DNA of 64,000 nucleotides, from contig NZ_JADNQW010000002.1 in assembly GCF_015709455.1 (NCBI RefSeq), positions 1 to 64,000 on the forward strand, written 5' to 3'. The DNA comes from Methylosinus sp. H3A. Lineage in GTDB: Bacteria; Pseudomonadota; Alphaproteobacteria; Rhizobiales; Beijerinckiaceae. The notes under the pieces were generated by a model that was not told the origin of the DNA, did not search any database, and saw nothing but the letters and a program-made list of their open reading frames with translations. Positions within the stretch are counted from its first letter, which is position 1. Each line of letters begins with the position of its first letter. Positions 35,399 through 43,841 of this stretch are shown here, in pieces. The position numbers and the translations under genes are program-made.

Positions 35399-35563
35399 CT
35401 ATTTCAATACGGCCAGGGCCGGCTCGATCAGCGCCTCCAGTTCCGCTCGCGTCGCGCCATCCCGTGCCTGGAAGGAGATGGCCTACAGAATGCCGTGATA
35501 GAAGGCTGCGAGCTGCGCGACGTTCGTGCCCGTCGGCAGCCAAGTGAGGATGACGCGGAAGAC
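35399..35563 (-). pseudogene. TetR-family regulator, C-terminal remnant
   Basis: The reverse strand reads PTGTNVAQLAAFYHGIL-stop-AISFQARDGATRAEL, then EALIEPALAVLK-stop. This is the ligand-domain tail of a TetR-family regulator (TetR_C_16/PsrA-like style). A TAG replaces what is normally a Gln codon. The HTH half is missing. The remains lie between the SDR gene and an IS1595 tail. Confidence 0.6.
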
Positions 35564-35599
35564 CCTCCTAAAGCGAGAATTCCTGACACGAAAAGTTGC

Positions 35600-36058
35600 T
35601 CACGCAAAATTTGCACCGCAACCCTTCGTCACGCCGACACCCCCGCGATTCTCATCCAGATTGACGCTGGACTCTCACCTTGTTTGGCGCGCGGCAAGCT
35701 CGCCGGCGCAGCGCTCGAGAGTGGCGCCGCTGTCGTCTCCGATGGACTGAACTGTTTCGCCGCCGTGACGGACGTCGGCTGCAGGCACACCGCAATCGTC
35801 ACAGGGTCGGGAGCGAAAGCTGCAAAAACCCCGGCCTTCAAATGGGTCAACACCGCCCTCGGCAATATCAAGGCGGCGATCGTCGGAACCTATCGAGCCG
35901 TCGGGAAGAAACATCTCCCGCGCTACCTCGCCGAATTCGAATACCGTTTCAATCGGCGATACGATCTCGCCGACATGATCCCGCGCCTCGCCGTCGTCGC
36001 GACAGCAACAGCCCCGATGCTCTACCGCCTCCTCAAGCTGGCGGACTTTCAGCCGTAA
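35600..36058 (+). pseudogene. IS1595-family transposase, C-terminal remnant
   Basis: The forward frame contains GKLAGAALESGAAVVSDGLN, with a catalytic-type Asp. It ends WVNTALGNIKAAIVGTYRAV, then YLAEFEYRFNRRYDLADMIP. The YLAEFxYRFNRR signature is characteristic of the ISXO2-like domain of IS1595 transposases. The N-terminal zinc-finger and the first half of the catalytic domain are absent. No left terminus is present. Confidence 0.8.
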
Positions 36059-36108
36059 GCAGGAATGCCTTTGTCACGGGACTGTCAGCATATCTGATCG
36101 CCTTTCCG

Positions 36109-37056
36109 CTACTTCGGTCCGGTCAGCATCTTGTGAAGGACGCCCGCGAATCTGTCGAACCGCGCCGAACCATTGCGGATCGCGAGCACCAGTCGAATGT
36201 TCGGCACGGTGGGGAGCCCAACGTCTTTGGACATGATCGCATGATCGGGGCCGACCGCGCTCTTCGGGAGTATTCCCACTCCCAACCTCGCGCTGATGGC
36301 CGAGCGGACATTTTCGTAGGATGCGCTTGAATAGGCGATCGAATATTTAACGCCCGTCGTCTCCAGCGACTGAATCGCCGCGCGCCGATAGGCGCAGCCG
36401 TCTGGAAAGGTGACGAGCGGTAGCTCACAGCTCGGATCAAAACGATATCTCTCGCGGGCGACCCAGAGCAGCGGCTCCTCACGAATGACCCGCATATTAC
36501 ACTCACAGCCAACGCGGTTGTCCTCCGCCATGTCCTTGTAGAGAACGATATCCAGCGCGCCTCTGGAAAATTGTTCTTTCAATTGCTCCGACAGGCCGGA
36601 AACGACTTCGACGCGCAGATTGGAATTGCTCTCGACGGAGCGTGCGACGAGGGAGTTCAAATGCTCGACCTCGAAGTCGTCCAAGACACCCAGCGCGATC
36701 CGGTCAGATGCATCCTGCTGTCTCATGATCCCTACCGTGTCGTTGAGCTTCACCAGAATCTCACGCGCCGGTCCAATGAAGCGATGGCCATCCTCGGTCA
36801 GTCCCGCGAAGTGGCCGCGATCACGCACGACGAGCACGCATCGAAGAATGTCCTCCAACCTTTTGAGGCCCTGCGTGATCGCCGACTGTGAGCGCGCGAG
36901 TTCGTTGCCGGCACGCTGAAAACCGCCATGGTCGCTGACCGCCACGAAAGCTCGAAGATGCTCGAGCGTGATCCTACGATCTCCCATGATCGCATCCGAT
37001 CGCGCGCGGTCGTTCTGCAAATCGCTCATGCTCGCCTCATATGCTGTCGATGACAA
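36109..37056 (-). CDS. LysR-type regulator divergent from the EamA-SAM enzyme-PLP operon
   Basis: A 315-residue LTTR with the winged helix ITLEHLRAFVAVSDHGGFQR and SQSAITQGLKRLEDILRCVL. The effector domain includes RIALGVLDDFEVEHLNSLVA. The first 23 residues are an unusual acidic/polar extension; a start at the internal Met before GDRRITLEHL is also possible. It is divergent from the permease gene across about 90 bp, a classical LTTR arrangement, so it is the likely pathway regulator. Confidence 0.88.
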   Translation of the reverse strand: MSSTAYEASMSDLQNDRARSDAIMGDRRITLEHLRAFVAVSDHGGFQRAGNELARSQSAITQGLKRLEDILRCVLVVRDRGHFAGLTEDGHRFIGPAREILVKLNDTVGIMRQQDASDRIALGVLDDFEVEHLNSLVARSVESNSNLRVEVVSGLSEQLKEQFSRGALDIVLYKDMAEDNRVGCECNMRVIREEPLLWVARERYRFDPSCELPLVTFPDGCAYRRAAIQSLETTGVKYSIAYSSASYENVRSAISARLGVGILPKSAVGPDHAIMSKDVGLPTVPNIRLVLAIRNGSARFDRFAGVLHKMLTGPK

Positions 37057-37149
37057 GGCATATTAGGCGCACTTATATCGCCCGCAAATTACTAATTTTA
37101 CTGCAAATGCCCATTCGCCCATAGTTCTTCACAACTCGCGAGGCTCGTG
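37057..37149. promoter_or_regulatory. Divergent promoter region, LysR / EamA operon
   Basis: This spacer is AT-rich (TTACTAATTTTACTGC) between two divergent starts. It must contain both promoters and a LysR site, but I cannot fix their boundaries. Confidence 0.45.
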
Positions 37150-38016
37150 ATGTTGCGGAATTCTCTCTCTGTTCTAGTGCTCGCCTTCAGCGCAATTTGG
37201 AGTTCAGCTTTCGTAGCCGGAAAGATAGCTCTCCGCGATTACGATCCTTTCACGGTGCTGGTCGTCCGCTTCACGATCGCGTCGCTCCTTCTCGGCGTGC
37301 TCGTCGTCGCCACGCGACCGAAGCCGAATAGGAACGCTGTCGAGACAGGCGTTCTGCTCGGCCTGTTGAACAACTGCGCATATCTTGGTCTGACGTTCTA
37401 TTCGCTGAACTATATCTCGCCCGTTCTAGTCGTCGTCATCGTCAGCTGCGCACCATTTTTCACTCTGCTGCTGTCTTGGCTTTTCGAGAGCGAAGCGATG
37501 TCGCTTCGACAGGCGGCGGGCATAGCGCTCGGATTTTCGGGCGTACTCCTCGCCACCGGCATCGATTTCGGGGAGATCGCGAGTCTCACGGGCATTGCTC
37601 TCGCCATTTTGGGAACTGCCTCGTTCTCATTGGCGACGGTGCTGTTCCACGCGCGAGCACAGCACTATCCGATCGATCAGTTGAATCTCTGGCAGTCCGT
37701 GACCGGCGCCGTTGTCCTGTTGCCTATCGCCTATTTCTTTGGAAGACCTTTGATCGCGCCGACGACCGAGAGTGCTGCGGCCATTCTCTATCTCGTGATC
37801 GTGGTGACGATCGGCGGCATGGGACTGTGGCTACTGCTCATAAGACTGACCGGCGCCGCCATGGCGTCGTCCTACCACCTCCTCAATCCATTTTTCGGCG
37901 TCGTTCTATCCGCTCTCGTGCTCAAGACGCCGTTACGCATTCTCGATTTTTCCGGCGCTGCGATCGTCGCGAGCGGCTTGGCGCTGGTTATTTCAGCCCC
38001 AAGAAAGAAGGAGTAA
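37150..38016 (+). CDS. EamA/DMT-family exporter of the PLP/SAM gene cluster
   Basis: A 288-residue permease with ten predicted membrane segments in two EamA repeats (IWSSAFVAGKIALRDYDPFT and GALVLLPIAYFFGRP-like second half). The family includes exporters of cysteine, O-acetylserine, threonine and related amino acids. Start is ATG at 37150, directly after an in-frame GTG. The next gene follows after four bases, so the three genes form an operon. Its inferred job is to export the product of the two downstream enzymes and so give self-protection. Confidence 0.88.
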   Translation: MLRNSLSVLVLAFSAIWSSAFVAGKIALRDYDPFTVLVVRFTIASLLLGVLVVATRPKPNRNAVETGVLLGLLNNCAYLGLTFYSLNYISPVLVVVIVSCAPFFTLLLSWLFESEAMSLRQAAGIALGFSGVLLATGIDFGEIASLTGIALAILGTASFSLATVLFHARAQHYPIDQLNLWQSVTGAVVLLPIAYFFGRPLIAPTTESAAAILYLVIVVTIGGMGLWLLLIRLTGAAMASSYHLLNPFFGVVLSALVLKTPLRILDFSGAAIVASGLALVISAPRKKE

Positions 38017-38020
38017 TACG

Positions 38021-38992
38021 ATGACCATTACCGCAATAGATTCTCGTATCAGTGTTTCACCAACCGATTTCTTCGAGCTGCCTACCGTGCTGCGCATACG
38101 TGACTCGCTCGAGATCGGCCTGACCGATCGCTCCTATCTCCCCAAGTCGAGCGATCTTCGCAGCGACTGGGTCGCCAGCGTTGCGACGCCGGCATTCAAA
38201 GCCCTTGCGCAAACGGGCGCCTCCGTCCCGCGCTTCTGCACGATCGGCACGGGAGCCGGGTTAGACGCCCTCGCCGCAATAGAGATCCTCAAATCCGATA
38301 CGGTTGCTTTCACCGATCTTCATCAGGACGTCGTCGATCGCGCGCGCCACAACATTCTCGACAATCTGCGCCCCGATGTTCGGGTCGAACTCATCTCCGG
38401 GGCAGGGGACATTCTCGCGCCTCTCGCCGGCGAGGCCGTCAATTTCGACGTCATCTACGAGAATCTTCCGAACATCCCCCTGTCCGAGGCGGGGGACATC
38501 CGAGATGGACAAACCAGCTCGACCTTCATCGCGAAGCGTTCGGAGCCTATTCCGAAGTTCGCGGAACAATATCTCATTACGCTGCACTATCTCGCGCTCG
38601 AGCAAGCTCGTCCGATGTTGCGCTCTGGCGGGCGCGTACTGTCTTCCATCGGCGGCCGCGTTCCGCTCCGGCAAATCTTGAATCTCGCAGAGCATACAGG
38701 TTACCGCGGCAACATCCTCACCTACACATGGAAGCGACAGTCTGAACCGGAAGAGGTGATCGGAGGCTATGCCGCATGGGAGGCGCGCGGACACGGCCCG
38801 TTCCATTTCTATCCGGCGAGCATTCTCGCAGAGACCTTCGATGGCATGTCGGTCCATGCAGCCGGAGCACAGGCGCTCGCGATCGAGGCCGCTCTCTCCA
38901 GCCACGAGATCACGGCGACTGAAGCCCTGATCCAATTGCGCGCCGGCCAGGATATCGGCCACACCGTCGGCATTCTCGAATCGGTCAAGTGA
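38021..38992 (+). CDS. Class I SAM-dependent methyltransferase-fold enzyme
   Basis: A 323-residue protein. SAM-binding motif I is RFCTIGTGAGLDALAAIEIL (residues 71-90), followed by VAFTDLHQDVVDRARHNIL. The motif IV position reads FDVIYENLPNIPLSE where N5-glutamine methyltransferases have NPPY, so the catalytic NPP is altered to NLP. The N-terminal 60 residues are a small extra domain as in PrmC-like enzymes. It may methylate a small amino acid, or use SAM in another way, such as the cyclising enzymes AzeJ/VioH that share this fold. The product is unknown. It sits between an exporter and a PLP enzyme, eight bases before the latter. Confidence 0.82.
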   Translation: MTITAIDSRISVSPTDFFELPTVLRIRDSLEIGLTDRSYLPKSSDLRSDWVASVATPAFKALAQTGASVPRFCTIGTGAGLDALAAIEILKSDTVAFTDLHQDVVDRARHNILDNLRPDVRVELISGAGDILAPLAGEAVNFDVIYENLPNIPLSEAGDIRDGQTSSTFIAKRSEPIPKFAEQYLITLHYLALEQARPMLRSGGRVLSSIGGRVPLRQILNLAEHTGYRGNILTYTWKRQSEPEEVIGGYAAWEARGHGPFHFYPASILAETFDGMSVHAAGAQALAIEAALSSHEITATEALIQLRAGQDIGHTVGILESVK

Positions 38993-38999
38993 GGACTCC

Positions 39000-40043
39000 A
39001 TGCGACTGCAATCGTTTATTGGCGGCACGCCGCTGCTCGAGCTGACGACGCTCGATATTCCCCGTCACGTGCGGATATTTGCCAAGCTGGAGTTTCTCAA
39101 TCCCGGCGGCAGCATCAAAGACAGAGTGGTCAGCTACATAACGGACGACGCCGAGCGGCGCGGCGTCTTGCGTTCCGGTTCGACCATCGTCGAAAATACG
39201 TCGGGCAACACGGGGGCAGCGATCGCGATGCTCGCGGCGATGCGCGGCTACAAGGCCATTCTCACCATGCCGGACAAAGTGAGCAAGGAGAAGCAGAATG
39301 CGCTCACGGCGATGGGTGCCGATGTCGTCGTTTGTCTCACTTCCGCCCCGCCGGACAGCCCGGGACATTATGTGGCAACCGCGCGCCGCATACATGCGGA
39401 GACCCCGAACTCGTTCATGCTGAACCAATATGACAATCCGCTCAACGCCGAAGCTCATTTTCGATCGACAGGCCCGGAGATATGGGCGGCGCTCGGCAAG
39501 CAGATCAGCGCATTCGTCGCTTCGGGAAGCACGGGAGGGACGATTTCTGGAATCGGCCGCTATCTTCGCGCGAAAAATCCGGCGATCGACATTGTTCTGC
39601 TCGACCCATTAGGCTCAATCTACCACAAATATTTTCATCAAGGAGTAGTCGATCCAGGACAGATCGCGCCCTATCACGTCGAAGGCGTCGGCGAAGACCA
39701 TTTGGCAAAGTGCATGGATTTTTCCGTCCTATCGGACGTCCTTCAATTCAGTGATGCAGACGCTTTCGCCACTTGCCATCACCTCGCACGCTCGGAGGGT
39801 TTGCTGTGCGGCGGCAGTTCGGGCGCAAACGTGTGGGGCGCCGTACAACTCGCACGCCGGATGAAAGAACCTGGAAGTATCGTGACCGTTCTTCCAGATA
39901 ATGGCGTGAAATATATTTCCAAAATTTACAACGATGAGTGGTTGGTGGACCATGAGATGCGACCCTTCCGTGACCCCGGCAGGCCGGTCCCGAAACGAGA
40001 CGCGAGTTTCGTCGCGGATAAGCATCTGATGCCAAACCTCTGA
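39000..40043 (+). CDS. Cysteine synthase/cystathionine beta-synthase family PLP enzyme
   Basis: A 347-residue fold-type II PLP enzyme. The Schiff-base lysine is Lys40 in LEFLNPGGSIKDRVVSYI. The substrate loop is VENTSGNTGAAIAMLAAMRG. The phosphate-binding loop is SGSTGGTISGIGRYLRAKNP and the pyridine-nitrogen loop SEGLLCGGSSGANVWGAVQL. All catalytic parts are present. The enzyme performs beta-replacement on an activated serine or cysteine. Being the third gene of an exporter operon argues against a housekeeping CysK role and for synthesis of an unusual amino acid. Confidence 0.9.
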   Translation: MRLQSFIGGTPLLELTTLDIPRHVRIFAKLEFLNPGGSIKDRVVSYITDDAERRGVLRSGSTIVENTSGNTGAAIAMLAAMRGYKAILTMPDKVSKEKQNALTAMGADVVVCLTSAPPDSPGHYVATARRIHAETPNSFMLNQYDNPLNAEAHFRSTGPEIWAALGKQISAFVASGSTGGTISGIGRYLRAKNPAIDIVLLDPLGSIYHKYFHQGVVDPGQIAPYHVEGVGEDHLAKCMDFSVLSDVLQFSDADAFATCHHLARSEGLLCGGSSGANVWGAVQLARRMKEPGSIVTVLPDNGVKYISKIYNDEWLVDHEMRPFRDPGRPVPKRDASFVADKHLMPNL

Positions 40044-40084
40044 GAGACCAACTCACGGTCGTGGGATTCCCGACTTGGCGAATA

Positions 40085-40786
40085 GGTTCTGGTGCGAACG
40101 GCGTGAGCGGGACATAATCCGTCGGAGGGCGGAACCGGACTCTGGGGTTATGGGCATGCTGAGCGTGGACGATCTTTTCAAAGGACGCCATTTCGACCGC
40201 GAAATCATCGTTCTCTGTGTGCGCTGGTATCTGCGATACAAGCTCAGCTTCCGAGACCTCGTGGAAATGATGGCGGAGCGCGGCTTGTCGGTTGCCCATA
40301 CGACCATCATGCGCTGGGTTCAGCGCTACGTTCCGGAATTTGAAAAGCGATGGAATCGTTTCGCGCGCCAAGTCGGCGGATCGTGGCGCGTCGATGAGAC
40401 CTACGTCAAAATCAAGGGCCACTGGGTCTATCTCTACCGCGCCGTCGATAAGGCGGGAAAGACAGTGGATTTTTTGCTGCGCGCGAAGCGAGATGTCGGC
40501 GCCGCCAAAGCGTTTTTCCGTCGTGCGTTCGCGCGCCACGGACGGCCGCCGCGCAAAATCACTCTCGACGGATATCAGGCGTCACATCGGGCGGCGCCCG
40601 CCATGCGGCGATCACGATCGCCGGCGTCGAACTCATGCATCGCATCAGGAAGGGTCAATTCGCGCTGAGCAGATTTAGAGCCGCCGGGACGACTGCGCCC
40701 GAAATCTGGAGTGCGGTGCTCGCTGCTTGATCCTAACGAACTGCCGGACCCATCGCGTAGCTATCGGCAATAATTGCACCGCAACC
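40085..40786 (+). mobile_element. IS6-family element with internal deletion
   Basis: Termini are GGTTCTGGTGCGAACGG and, at the right, the complement of GGTTGCGGTGCAATTATT. The 702-bp element is shorter than the usual 780-820 bp because about 50 codons are missing from the transposase. The same deletion is in the split copy at 59.5 kb. The flanks (GGCGAATA and GTTTGAAT) do not form an 8-bp duplication. Confidence 0.88.
40156..40730 (+). pseudogene. IS6-family transposase with catalytic-core deletion
   Basis: The frame is normal from [20 protein letters not shown] through [20 protein letters not shown] (first Asp) to RKITLDGYQASH (second Asp). It then shifts. The C-terminal block reappears in another frame as AAITIAGVELMHRIRKGQFA. 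The region missing between them normally contains the conserved Glu and the KYLNN/DHR segment. The product is inactive. Confidence 0.88.
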
Positions 40787-40810
40787 GTTTGAATCATATG
40801 CGAGCGTCAG

Positions 40811-41818
40811 ATGCCGTACCATCGATCGCCTTTCCTGGCCGCCTGTTTCGCGATAATCTCCGCGTTGACAGCCGTTCCATCCGCGACAAGAGCTGCGGCG
40901 AACTCTGGTGCCGCGCAAAGCGTGCCCTTAGATCAGGCGACGGTCAGGAAGGTGATCGGAGGTATCGTCGTCGAGTTGCGCGAAGGTTATGTGTTCCCGG
41001 ATAGGGGAGTCCAGGCGGCAGATGCGCTGGAGAAGGCATTGGCTGAGAACACCTATGCTGGCGTAACCGATCCAGGCAAGTTTGCGGTGCAACTGACCGA
41101 CCAACTCCGGGCGATCACCCAGGATAGCCATATGAGGGTGATCTTCGGCTCGCCGTTCCGTAACCAGCCTCCGCCTTCCGCGCCGCAGGATGCCGACTTT
41201 GAGGTGAAGCGGCTAGACGGCAATATCGGATACATCCACTTGGTGCGGTTCGTTCCGCCCGCGGTCTTTAACCCGGCAGCCGATGACGCCATGCGCAACC
41301 TGTCGGACACCGCCGCGCTCATCATCGACATGTGGGACAATGGCGGCGGTCATCCGGCGTCTGTAGCCTACCTTGCCAGTTTCTTCCTCGATCCGGGCCA
41401 GCGCGTTCACATCAACGACCTCATCTGGCGCAATCGTGGGACTTCGACTTTCAAAACGGAGTCGTTTTGGAGTTCACCGACACCGGTAAGCTATCTCGGC
41501 AAGCCCGTCTATGTGCTGGTTGGCCCAAAGACTTATTCGGCCGGTGAGGAGTTTGCCTACGACCTACAAGTGCTCAAACGCGTGACCGTGATTGGGGAAA
41601 AAACCCGCGGAGGTGCGAACCCAGGCGGATTGAAGGAGATCGGTTCTGACCTCTTCGTTGTCGTGCCCACTGGCAGGGCGGAAAACCCTACCGCGCACGA
41701 CAATTGGGGAGGTGTCGGGGTAAGTCCTGACGTTCAGGCTGCACCTGAGGTCGCTCAGGAAACAGCCGTAGCCTTGGCAATGGGCAAGCCAGTTACGCCG
41801 TTGCCTGCTCAGCAATAA
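40811..41818 (+). CDS. Exported S41-family (Tsp/C-terminal processing) peptidase
   Basis: A 335-residue protein. The leader SPFLAACFAIISALTAVPSA predicts Sec export with cleavage near TRAAA. The catalytic core spans about 135-310: GYIHLVRFVPPA, IIDMWDNGGGHPASVAYLAS, and VGPKTYSAGEEFAYDLQVLK, with Ser243 as the nucleophile in the S-A-G-E-E-F motif seen in IRBP/tricorn-like S41 proteases. No PDZ domain is present. The N-terminal 100 residues resemble the helical domain of retinol-binding-type members. It probably degrades peptides in the periplasm. It is isolated between two IS elements. Confidence 0.88.
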   Translation: MPYHRSPFLAACFAIISALTAVPSATRAAANSGAAQSVPLDQATVRKVIGGIVVELREGYVFPDRGVQAADALEKALAENTYAGVTDPGKFAVQLTDQLRAITQDSHMRVIFGSPFRNQPPPSAPQDADFEVKRLDGNIGYIHLVRFVPPAVFNPAADDAMRNLSDTAALIIDMWDNGGGHPASVAYLASFFLDPGQRVHINDLIWRNRGTSTFKTESFWSSPTPVSYLGKPVYVLVGPKTYSAGEEFAYDLQVLKRVTVIGEKTRGGANPGGLKEIGSDLFVVVPTGRAENPTAHDNWGGVGVSPDVQAAPEVAQETAVALAMGKPVTPLPAQQ

Positions 41819-41836
41819 CTGGCTGATAGAGGCTTA

Positions 41837-42668
41837 GGCTCAGGACCTATTAATTTGGAGTGAGGCGTGATTCAAGGTCTCCGAAATGGAGGCTTTGATG
41901 GGTGATTTGTTTTTGCTGAGCGAAGCGGAGATGGCGCGAATTTCCCCTCACTTTCCCTTGGCGCACGGCGTGCCGCGGGTGGACGACCGCCGCGTGGTCA
42001 GCGGGATCGTCTACGTCATCAAGAATGGCCTGCAATGGAAGGACGCCCCGAAGGAGTATGGGCCGCCCAAGACGCTCTACAATCGCTTCATCCGTTGGAG
42101 CCGGCTCGGCGTCTTCGATCGTATCTTCGCCGCGCTCGCGGGAGAAGGGCCGAAGCCGGAGCGGATCATGATCGACTCCACTCATCTGAAAGCGCATCGG
42201 ACGGCGGCGAGCCTCCTAAAAAAGGGGCTCTTTCCCGCTGTATCGGCCGCACGAAAGGCGGGCTGAACTCCAAGCTCCACGTCGTTTGCGACGGCGCCGG
42301 CAAGCCGCTTGTCATGATGTTGACCGAAGGGCAGATGAGCGATCACAAAGGCGCGAGGCTGATGCTCGACGCGCTGCCGCCGTCCTCGGCCCTGATCGCA
42401 GATCGCGGCTACGACAGCGACTGGTTTCGGCGAGCGCTCGCGGAACGCGGGACCGAGCCCTGCATTCCGCCGACAAAGAGCCGTAAGAAACCTCTCGATT
42501 ACGACAAGGCGCTCTACCGGCAACGTCATAAGATCGAGAACCTCTTCGCCAAGCTCAAAGACTGGCGGCGCATCGCCACCCGTTACGATCGATGCGCGCA
42601 CGCCTTCTTCTCCGCCATATGCATCGCCGCCGCTGTCGCCTTCTATCTCAATCAATGAGTCCTGAGCC
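41837..42668 (+). mobile_element. IS5 family, IS427-group element, copy B (apparently intact)
   Basis: An 832-bp element with termini GGCTCAGGAC and a TA target duplication on each side (41835-41836, 42669-42670). Both halves of the transposase are open up to and after the A-run, so it can be active by programmed frameshifting. It is the reference against which copy A lesions were read. Confidence 0.9.
41886..42658 (+). CDS. IS427-type DDE transposase, two frames joined by programmed frameshift
   Basis: The first frame reads MEALMGDLFLLSEAEMARIS, then KNGLQWKDAPKEYGPPKTLY, the IS5/IS427 N-terminal part, and includes MIDSTHLKAHR with the first Asp. It runs into AASLLKKGLFPAVSAARKAG and stops. 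The second frame continues from the run CCTAAAAAAGGGGC with RCIGRTKGGLNSKLHVVCDG, SALIADRGYDSDW (second Asp) and QRHKIENLFAKLKDWRRIAT (Glu). A -1 or +1 slip on the A6 run would join them, as in related two-frame IS427 elements. Confidence 0.88.
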
Positions 42669-42724
42669 TAAGCCTACTGCGCAAAAATCCTGACATTCGA
42701 GGCGAAATTCCATATAGTTCTGGG

Positions 42725-43190
42725 ATGACTACGGCGCATTTGATCCATGGATATTTAGGAGCTGGCAAAACAACATTTGCGAGCGCCCTGGAAAAAGAAG
42801 TGGCAGCAGTCCGTTTCACTCATGATGAATGGATGCAAAAGCTATACGGCGATGATCCTCCGGCAGAACAGTTCGCCAACTACGCAGAGCGAGTTTCGAA
42901 GGTTATGGAGGAATTGTGGACCCGGTGCCTTCAAATTGGGGTGGACGTTGTTCTCGACTTCGGCTTCTGGTCAAGGAGGGAACGGGATAGAGTCCGATCT
43001 GTTATTTCAGGCTTCGGAGCTGATTGTCGCCTTTATCGCCTTTCATGCTTCGACGACGAGGCATGGAAGCGCATCGAGGCGCGTAATCCGAAACTTGATT
43101 CCAAGCCTCTATATAGCACGGAACACATTCGAGGTACTGAAATCACGATTTGAACCCTTGTCTGACGACGAGAGCCGAATTGAGGTGTCC
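42725..43190 (+). pseudogene. AAA-type P-loop kinase (zeta/chloramphenicol-phosphotransferase-like), frameshifted
   Basis: The frame begins MTTAHLIHGYLGAGKTTFAS with a Walker A P-loop, then VVLDFGFWSRRERDRVRSVI, typical of AAA_33 kinases. At about 43110 the frame shifts; the original continues in the next frame as SLYIARNTFEVLKSRFEPLS to the tail. The remaining open frame ends prematurely after 142 residues. A P-loop with a partial lid may still be made, but the C-terminal substrate segment is lost. Confidence 0.75.
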
Positions 43191-43304
43191 CGGAATTCTT
43201 AACATTCACGACAAAACCGCCATCATTGAAAGGCCGCGGACATTTCTGTCGCAAGAGCCAGACGCAAAAGTCCGGGTTTTGTGACTGGATATTTGCAACA
43301 AAAG

Positions 43305-43742
43305 TCACGCTGCCAGTGACACGTCCTCGGTCTTCCGCTGCACCAGTGCCCAGATGTGGCCGAAGGGATCGAAGATCGAGGCTACGCGACGGCCGGTCGT
43401 GTCAGTCTGGATTTCGTCGCGGATCACGGCCCCGGCGGCGAGGGCACGCTGCATAGCGCCATCAATGTTGCCAACCTTGAGCTGGAAAATCGTGCTGACG
43501 GCTCCGGGTGCTTTCGGGAAGAACGGGCCGCCGTAGGAGGTCGTTTTTTCGCGGTTCGGATTGGAGCCTGCCACCCATACCGGCAGATTTCCGAACCGCA
43601 TTTCGACAGCCGCCAGAACGCCGTCAAGGTCATAGGTATCCACTTCCTGCGCACCAAAGGCAGCCGTATAGTAATTCGCGGCTTCTCGTTCCCGCCCATG
43701 TTCAACGAACAAAGAAAATTCAACGCTGATATCTTCGGTCAT
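43305..43742 (-). CDS. PhnB-like VOC-family protein
   Basis: A 145-residue protein of the PhnB/3-demethylubiquinone methyltransferase-like VOC group. It has VEFSLFVEHGREREAANYYT, VEMRFGNLPVWVAGSNPN and VASIFDPFGHIWALVQRKTE, the last a fixed C-terminal motif. Function in this group is mostly unknown. The start MTEDISVE is chosen over a longer frame because homology begins there. It is isolated between damaged genes. Confidence 0.85.
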   Translation of the reverse strand: MTEDISVEFSLFVEHGREREAANYYTAAFGAQEVDTYDLDGVLAAVEMRFGNLPVWVAGSNPNREKTTSYGGPFFPKAPGAVSTIFQLKVGNIDGAMQRALAAGAVIRDEIQTDTTGRRVASIFDPFGHIWALVQRKTEDVSLAA

Positions 43743-43841
43743 TTGGCCCTCGCTTGTTCGATCTGAATCACATCTCCAAGATACCCGAAACTTGGCCAAA
43801 CCAATGGCATCGAGCAACGAGGGCGCAAAATTTGCGACAAG

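Noticed and set aside
34787..36058. Forward open frame of 423 codons starting inside the SDR gene
   Set aside because: Its first two thirds are antisense or out-of-frame shadows of the SDR gene and the TetR remnant; only the last ~150 codons match IS1595.
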